Positions 17,385-22,123 of a stretch of 22,123 bases of DNA are shown one piece after another. How positions within the stretch are numbered: position 1 is the first letter of the stretch; every line of letters starts with the position of its first letter. Source of the stretch: Chara braunii (lineage: Eukaryota > Streptophyta > Charophyceae > Charales > Characeae); the NCBI GenBank assembly GCA_003427395.1, contig BFEA01000190.1, forward strand, positions 566,151-588,273. Reading direction: 5' to 3'. Made by a program: the position numbers and the translations under genes. The notes under the pieces are model-generated. The model was not told the DNA's origin, did no database searches, and worked only from the letters and a program-made list of their open reading frames with translations.

Positions 17385-17495
17385 GCCCCTTGCTGACGTG
17401 GCTCTTGCTGATGTGGCAGATGCTCACATGGCACTTGCTGACGCAGCAGATGCTGATGTCGCAAAAGCTGACGTGGCACTTGCTGACGCGGCACT
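17358..17495. repeat. 15-bp minisatellite carrying TGACGTGG motifs
   Basis: Units of CTTGCTGACGTGGCA and variants repeat every 15 bp, so the plus frame repeats a five-residue (L/D)AD(V/A)A unit. Exact TGACGTGG occurs at 17363, 17394 and 17469, with degenerate forms between. TGACGTGG combines the C-box and G-box cores bound by plant bZIP factors. It lies between the primer-binding site and gag, where a leader or promoter element could act. Confidence 0.8.
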
Positions 17496-17589
17496 CACCC
17501 AGCCGAGAGAAAACAAGAACAGTAAGGGGAGAGGGAAACAATGCAGGCAGGCAAACAGACCAAACTGCAATGTCCAATCCCGTACGCTG

Positions 17590-18140
17590 ACACTAATCAA
17601 CAGAAATTTTAAAAAAATGAAAAAGAAAAAAATTGTCTTTTTTTATTTATGTCTGTTGATTGTGTCAGTTAGGCATTTGTCAGTGGGTAGTTAGATACCC
17701 AGTTGACAGGGGAGGCATCAGCAAGTAAGGATAAAGAAATTTTGTGAAAATTCGGAAGAAGATAATTTCGGAATTGCGTATTTTTCAGCAATTCACAAAA
17801 ATGTGAATTTTTGGAAAGTGGCCAGATGTGGAATTTTGGAAATTTCGAACTTTTCTGTTTTTGCGAAAACTAGTTACTAAATTTGAAAAATACCGCAATC
17901 TACTACTTTGGCTTCGATCCGAGGAAGAAAAAAAAACCGGAATTCTATTTAAAAAAAACCGAATTTTTGGGCTAATCTCGATTAGCTCTAATTCGAAATT
18001 GTGGATTCTGCAGATGTCCGGAATTCGCGGAATTTGCGAATTTCTGAAATTTGCAAGATTCGCTGGATTCGTGGAAATCTTGGAATTCCAATATTCGCGG
18101 AATTTCTGGAAGTTCGATGCTTCCCTGAATACGAATTTGA
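17590..18140. other. AT-rich leader segment with degenerate GAATT(T/C)GCG repeats
   Basis: The base composition switches sharply to A+T. From about 17740 the sequence repeats loose variants of TTCGCGGAATTT, GCGAATTTCTG, GGAATTC and GAAATTTG with no fixed period. No protein or RNA motif is visible. It sits in the untranslated leader of the gypsy element and differs in composition from everything around it. Confidence 0.6.
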
Positions 18141-18163
18141 ATTAATCAAGAAAAAACAATTAA

Positions 18164-18281
18164 CTAATCAATCAATCAATCCATCCATCAATCAATCATC
18201 TAGTCAATCAATCAATCGATCAATCAGTCAATCAATCAATCAACCAATCAATCAGTTAATCAATCAATCAATCAATCAATT
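18164..18281. repeat. (AATC)n tetranucleotide microsatellite
   Basis: Imperfect AATC repeats with scattered CATC, AGTC and AACC variants. The plus-strand Asn-Gln-Ser frame across it is an artefact. Confidence 0.95.
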
Positions 18282-18340
18282 CACCGATTGACACCATCAA
18301 GATGGTAACTTGATTGGTCAGATCCTCATCTGAGAGATCT

Positions 18341-18352
18341 GCTCCTATACCA
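18341..18352 (-). other. Primer-binding site, initiator Met tRNA-like
   Basis: The minus strand reads TGGTATAGGAGC three bases inside the LTR edge at 18356. It matches the usual plant retrotransposon primer site for the 3' end of initiator Met tRNA (TGGTATCAGAGC) at 10 of 12 positions. Its location next to the LTR fragment fixes the 5' end of the element. Confidence 0.72.
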
Positions 18353-18355
18353 AAC

Positions 18356-18405
18356 TGTCACATGCCAGAGTGGCGCAGAGCAGAACCAAGAACCGACCTC
18401 TCAAG
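18356..18405 (-). repeat. Truncated 5' LTR remnant (~50 bp)
   Basis: TGTCACATGCCAGAGTGGCG and the following GAACCAAGAACCGACCTCTC match 11211-11260 almost base for base. After 18405 the match stops abruptly and a poly(T)-bearing repeat begins. Since it adjoins the primer-binding site it is the inner end of the 5' LTR; about 1.5 kb of it is missing. Confidence 0.82.
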
Positions 18406-18480
18406 TGGAGGCTGCACTTTTTTTTTTTTTTTTTTAAATAAAAGAGGCTGCATTTCTTTTTTTGTTTCTTAAATAAAAGA
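18406..18480. repeat. Tandem repeat with poly(T) at the LTR break
   Basis: The unit GAGGCTGCA followed by a T-run and AAATAAAAGA occurs twice, once with 18 T and once with an interrupted T-run. It lies exactly at the broken LTR edge, so it may mark the rearrangement or a poly(A)-tailed insertion on the minus strand. Confidence 0.75.
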
Positions 18481-18670
18481 GCGGCGGCCTTGAGTTATCA
18501 TCATTGAACTGGCTGGCCCCAGGTAATTCAGAGTTGTCGTATTTTGCTCCTCTGCTTCCAGTGGAGTTCGATCTCAGGTCTGTATTTCAACAGTTCTTTG
18601 TCTACATCCGGCCTGCATCTGGTCAGGTTTTGGGCCCTACATTCGTTGTTTGTTTAGGGTTCGGAATGGC

Positions 18671-19363
18671 GATTTTACCTGGTCGTCTTCCTGGGGAAGG
18701 TGCGTAGTCTCGCGGCGTTGCAGGTGCATGCATTTCGGCCCGGGTGCATCTGTCATCGGGCGGTTTTACCTGGTCGTCTTCGTGGGGAAGATGCAGAGTC
18801 TCGCGGTGTTGCAGGTGCATGCATTTCCCCACTGGCTGGGGCATGTGCGTTCTTGGGTAGCTTTTTGGGTGGATGTGGTCGCGATATGAGGCCAGATGCT
18901 CTTTTGGCCCTAGTGCATCTGATGCGTTTTCTGCTGCGCCCGCTTTCCTTTGTTCTCACGCGGTGTCTGCCCTCACTCGAGCATGGATACCTGGGGGGGA
19001 AAAAAGGTCGCAAAGGTTGACTGGTGGTCCGTCGGTTTTACCTGGTCGTTTTCCTGGTGAAGGTGTCTTCGTTGCCATGCTCAACATCCGTGCCGGTGGC
19101 GGGTTACTGTCCTCTTCGTTGCTTGGGCTGGTATCGAATTCCGGATGATCGAAGTTTGCGGTGCCTGCGGTGACTGTCGCCTAAGAAATGCGATGATGGG
19201 CTTAAAAAAATTGCCCGGGGCGACGTTAAATAACCTGCCCCGATCGGTGCTTTTGTTTTGGCTGGATTTAGTCTGGTTTTGGGCACGGGTGCATCTGACG
19301 TGTTTTCTGGTGGGCCACTTTTTCTTCGTCCTGGCGTGGTGTCTGCTCCTGGTTGAGCTTCTG
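18671..19363. repeat. Duplicated segments of 91 bp and ~376 bp period
   Basis: TTTTACCTGGTCGTCTTC with TGGGGAAG and GTTGCAGGTGCATGCATTT occurs at 18673 and 18764 (period 91). A third partial copy lies at about 19036. Separately, GTGCATCTGA plus GTTTTCTG and GGTGTCTGC recurs at 18913 and 19289 (period 376). The copies have diverged by substitutions and small indels. No coding function is recognised. Confidence 0.78.
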
Positions 19364-19369
19364 TGAGGA

Positions 19370-20200
19370 ACAAGCCCTCAAGGGGCCCTATCAGACATCA
19401 CATGTTCTGGGCTAAGGCCCCCAGCAAGCCAAGTGCCCGCCCTAAGTGAAGGCGGGCCTGAATATTCGTCAGAGGCTAAAATTCGACATTTCCATATGTG
19501 GGTATTCAGGCTCAGGCAGCATGCCAGTTGGTTGGGTAGACGTGTGAGCCTCACAAAGCTGCGTCATACAGTTGGCCCAGGCCTTGACAGTTGCGCCTGG
19601 GCACATAGACACAGAGCAGCGCCGATACATTGGGAAGCAGGCCATCGGCCTTTGCAAAAGCAATACTGCTGATGCACCTGCCTGGGAGCCCTGCACAGAT
19701 GCAGCAAACAGCCCAAGTCCGGAGACTCAGGCCGTGCCCAACTGTAAAATGGGGCCCAGGCCCTCAACTGTAGTCTCGGGCCTGGGTGCAGGGTCTGAGG
19801 CCCAACCGGAAGATACTGGAAGCTTCCAGCCAGGCCACACCCAGCATCCAGTAGGCTGCCACTTCGATAAAAGAAGGGAGGCAGCCTAGGCCAGGCATGC
19901 TGGCCAGTGCAGGCAATGCGGAAGTGCTGCTGCGTTATCGCTTGATGCTGCGCTGCTGCCAAGGGCGCTGACGGGGCGCGTAGTGGTGAAGTGGGGCGCT
20001 GCAGGGCAGCGGGGCGCAGGCGGCCATAGCTGGGCTGCTGGGCGCCAGGGGGTATAGCGGGTGATGTGGTCTTTAGGGAAGGAGGCGCAGTGTGGGGTAA
20101 TCAAGGTCTGATCAAGGGTGACGACATACGTACCTGGTGCATGAAGAGAGGTCGGCTATGGAGTTGACAGTCATGTACATTGGTCTTCGAGAGTCGAAGT
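19370..20200. other. GC-rich stretch with GGGCC palindromes, no gene recognised
   Basis: Hairpins include GCCCGCC with GGCGGGC around 19435-19457, and GGGCCCAGGCC with GGGCCTGGG near 19752-19790. The GGGCC(T/C) style resembles the palindromic modules of the LTRs at 5023-5070 and 12050-12650. I could not align LTR ends, so I only note the resemblance. Open frames on both strands are short and lack motifs. Confidence 0.4.
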
Positions 20201-21160
20201 GAGCCTGTTGCGTGAACCAGCTGTAGGTAGGATAGTAAGGCAGAGTAGGTTGGGCACTGGGCGCCAGACAGAGAGGAGCGACTTTGGATACTGTGTTGGT
20301 GTGGCTACGGGCTTGAACATTGGCTCATTAATTCATTGTATTGCTCTATATGGATGGTTACTCGGTGCATTTTGTACTCTCTGCTGGATACGACTACCTG
20401 GACATCTGTGTGATTTCGCAACATTGGTTTTCTGTATATCATTCACACTCATATTCCTTGCACTTCGGGAGCTTGGGAAAAAAATACCTCGCACGGGTGC
20501 TCCGGCTGCACCTTCCGCAAATTCGCATGCTACTTCCCCCCTTGCAAAAAAAAAAAATGTTCCCGTATGTATGACAAAGGTCCTTTGTGTTCCTGGACTG
20601 TTTTAACTACGCGTCATTCTATTCCCATTTCTTTTCCCTCGCCGCTGCATTCCATGCACCTGCTTCCCCGGGCTCTTTTCTAATACTCGAAACATATTTC
20701 TGTCGTGAAATATACTGATGTTTCTATGCCATAACCCTTTGAGCCGACGGCAGACCAATCACTCTGACAGTACAAGATAGAAAATAGGTTTCGTGGTGTA
20801 ACAACTCATCTGCCGATGACTCTAACAGGTCAAAATCCGGCTGCACTTCCGACAGGGTCCATTTTGAATGATGATGCCTCACCGCTGCTTCCCTTCGTAA
20901 TATTGGGGAGGCAAAAAAAAAAAAAAAAAAAACGACCGCACATTGGGGCATGAGCCGTGGCGTCACGGCATACTGAGCTGAAGCAGTTTGCTGGGGCTCA
21001 TCTCCCTTCTATTACAGACTAGCCTGCATCGATGGGACTCCGATTGCGTCTGCTGCTGACTTAAAAAGTCCCCTGTCTGCCCTGTTTTTTAAGGCCCCGG
21101 CTGGATGCTTGTGTCCGGATTTAGGACCGCAGGTGTGGCCCTTTCTGCACAACTGACGAA
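20201..21160. other. No gene recognised; poly(A) 20913-20932
   Basis: A plus frame at 20199-20606 would encode two or three hydrophobic segments but has no ATG start and no family motif. A 20-bp poly(A) follows GGAGGC at 20913. Short A-runs occur near 20546. I see no RNA gene. Confidence 0.4.
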
Positions 21161-21359
21161 AAATGGGAAAATTCAGCTACAAGGTCCGAAGATGCACTGC
21201 CGTATCTTTCTTCTTCTGTGAATTTGGTGAGTAGTGTGGTCAGGCCTAAGCCCCCCGGAAACAAATGGGAAAATTCAGCCTCTGGATCGCCAGTGGCCGT
21301 CTTTCTCTTGGTGGGTCGTCATCGGTCTTGATTTTCTCGGTGTGGGCACGTCTGACCTT

Positions 21360-21775
21360 ATGCTACTCTCTACTCCACCCTCAGCGGGTCACGACCCTGT
21401 TCTGTACGCGATGCTGCTCTGGAGTTCCAATTCAACGCGACACTTCTGTGTGCGGTATAACCCGCAGTACTCTACATTCTACACCGAACTCTACTCTACT
21501 CTGCAGCCTCTGCTCGACACCCTCTACTCCTGTCAACTCTTTTCTTGGCGGTGTGATCTCTGCTGTGTGCTGTACACTGTCTACACATAACGTTGTCTAC
21601 TCTCACCTATCCTACTCTCTACTCTCTACTTCTCTATATTGTAGTCTGCTCCGTATTCCACTGTACTCTCTGCTGCGTCTACTCTTCTCTCGCTGTACTG
21701 CAATCTCTACTCTCAGCTACTCTCTATTGTCAGCTACTCTCAGCTCTCATATCTACTGAATTGAATTACTCCGCC
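21360..21775. repeat. Degenerate CTACT-rich low-complexity tract
   Basis: The plus strand is dominated by variants of CTACTCT, CTCTACT and TCTACTGTA with no strict period. It creates long but meaningless Leu/Ser/Tyr/Cys-rich frames. Confidence 0.75.
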
Positions 21776-21845
21776 TGACCCTTTTGGCCGCGGGCGGAGC
21801 TGCGCTGGCTAATCTTGTATGTATGTATACATATTACATATATGA

Positions 21846-22123
21846 TATATAGGCGTGATCTCTACTCTTCGTGAGAAAGACACTGAGCTCTATCAACAGG
21901 AAGGTGTTCGACGGTGCTGGATCGTCCAGAGTGCCGATGAGGTGGCGATTGACCTGAAAAACAATGTGTCCTCTCTACGTGGCCTCTCTCCTCTCACGGT
22001 TGTGCGATTGACCTGAAAAACAATGTGTCCTCTCTACGTGGCCTCTCTCCTCGCACGGTTGATTTCACCACAATGTACACCAACCTTCCTTATGACCGCA
22101 TTTTGAATAATGTGGCAAAGGCT
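21846..22123 (+). pseudogene. Reverse transcriptase fragment, Penelope-like, frameshifted; runs off the window
   Basis: After a TGA at 21843 a plus frame reads STLREKDTELYQQEGV, then RRCWIVQSADEVAIDLKNNV and SSLRGLSP. A second frame from about 22004 repeats AIDLKNNV and continues TVDFTTMYTNLPYDRILNNV to the window edge. The D-F-T-x-M-Y-T-N-L-P block is RT motif A in the form seen in Penelope-like elements and their relatives, quite unlike gypsy motif A. The two frames are joined by a 59-bp tandem duplication that brings a stop at 22014-22016. Motifs B and C (YxDD) would lie beyond the window. Family assignment rests on one motif. Confidence 0.62.
21945..22062. repeat. 59-bp tandem duplication, 57 of 59 identical
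   Basis: GCGATTGACCTGAAAAACAA begins at 21945 and again at 22004. The copies differ at two positions (CTCTCACGG against CTCGCACGG, and the last base). As 59 is not a multiple of three, it shifts the frame of the RT. Confidence 0.95.

Larger units (their letters stand above)
11211..18405 (-). mobile_element. Ty3/gypsy (chromovirus-like) LTR retrotransposon, defective
   Basis: On the minus strand the order is: remnant 5' LTR (18356-18405), primer-binding site, leader, gag, RT, RNase H, integrase with GPY/F and chromodomain-like tail, polypurine tract, and 3' LTR (11211-12807). RT before RNase H before integrase is the Ty3/gypsy (Metaviridae) order. At least three internal stops (16148-16150, 14772-14774, 14101-14103), several frameshifts, loss of a catalytic residue in RT, no visible protease and a truncated 5' LTR show that it cannot move on its own. 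The base before the 3' LTR is preceded by GCCAG, but with the other outer end missing the target-site duplication cannot be tested. Confidence 0.88.

Noticed and set aside
19370-19900. Remaining part of the missing 5' LTR
   Set aside because: The GGGCC palindromes look similar in style, but I could not align ends or a continuous segment to 11261-12807.
20199-20606. Possible small membrane protein with hydrophobic segments
   Set aside because: It has no ATG start, ends in A-run-derived lysines and shows no family motif.

Overview
The window looks like nuclear DNA of a repeat-rich eukaryote, most likely a plant or streptophyte alga. The reasons are long di- and tetranucleotide microsatellites, many homopolymer runs, minisatellites, MITE-like hairpins, Ty3/gypsy (Metaviridae, chromovirus-type) LTR retrotransposons with an initiator-Met-tRNA-like primer site, and no compact gene layout. 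The species cannot be fixed from the sequence; a charophyte such as Chara is a guess. No rRNA gene, canonical tRNA gene, CRISPR array or clearly intact cellular gene was found.

Layout. 1-3160: microsatellites, a 111-bp near-perfect hairpin (462-572), a small tRNA-like module, and the longest open frame of the window (1737-3161), which I do not recognise and which runs into a poly(A) tract. 3160-4010: no gene recognised, a second tRNA-like module. 4010-7930 (minus strand): one old, heavily decayed gypsy pol, readable in order as RT, connection/RNase H, integrase zinc finger, integrase core and integrase C-terminus. It is cut by a minisatellite (6940-7560), by a ~128-bp MITE (5824-5951; second copy at 8308-8436), and by a solo LTR (4517-5187) inserted inside the integrase gene. 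8440-11210: mostly non-coding, with a compound microsatellite, a strongly G-rich tract (10836-10995) flanked by CCGACC/GGTCGG inverted-repeat clusters, and poly(T) runs.

11211-18405 (minus strand): a younger but dead gypsy element. Its 3' LTR (11211-12807) carries a ~450-bp internal tandem duplication. Next to it lie the polypurine tract, then pol (integrase with GPY/F and chromodomain-like tail, RNase H, RT), gag, an unusual leader (15-bp TGACGTGG-bearing minisatellite, AT-rich degenerate repeat, AATC microsatellite), the primer-binding site, and only ~50 bp of the 5' LTR. The 4517 solo LTR shares this LTR's termini, so members of one LTR family were active after the older element had landed.

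18405-22123: poly(T)-bearing tandem repeat, 91-bp and ~376-bp duplications, GC-rich palindromic sequence, a CTACT-rich tract and, at the right edge, the start of a second kind of reverse transcriptase (Penelope-like by its motif A), broken by a recent 59-bp tandem duplication. The window is best read as layers of nested and decaying retroelements, with one unexplained long open frame near the left end.
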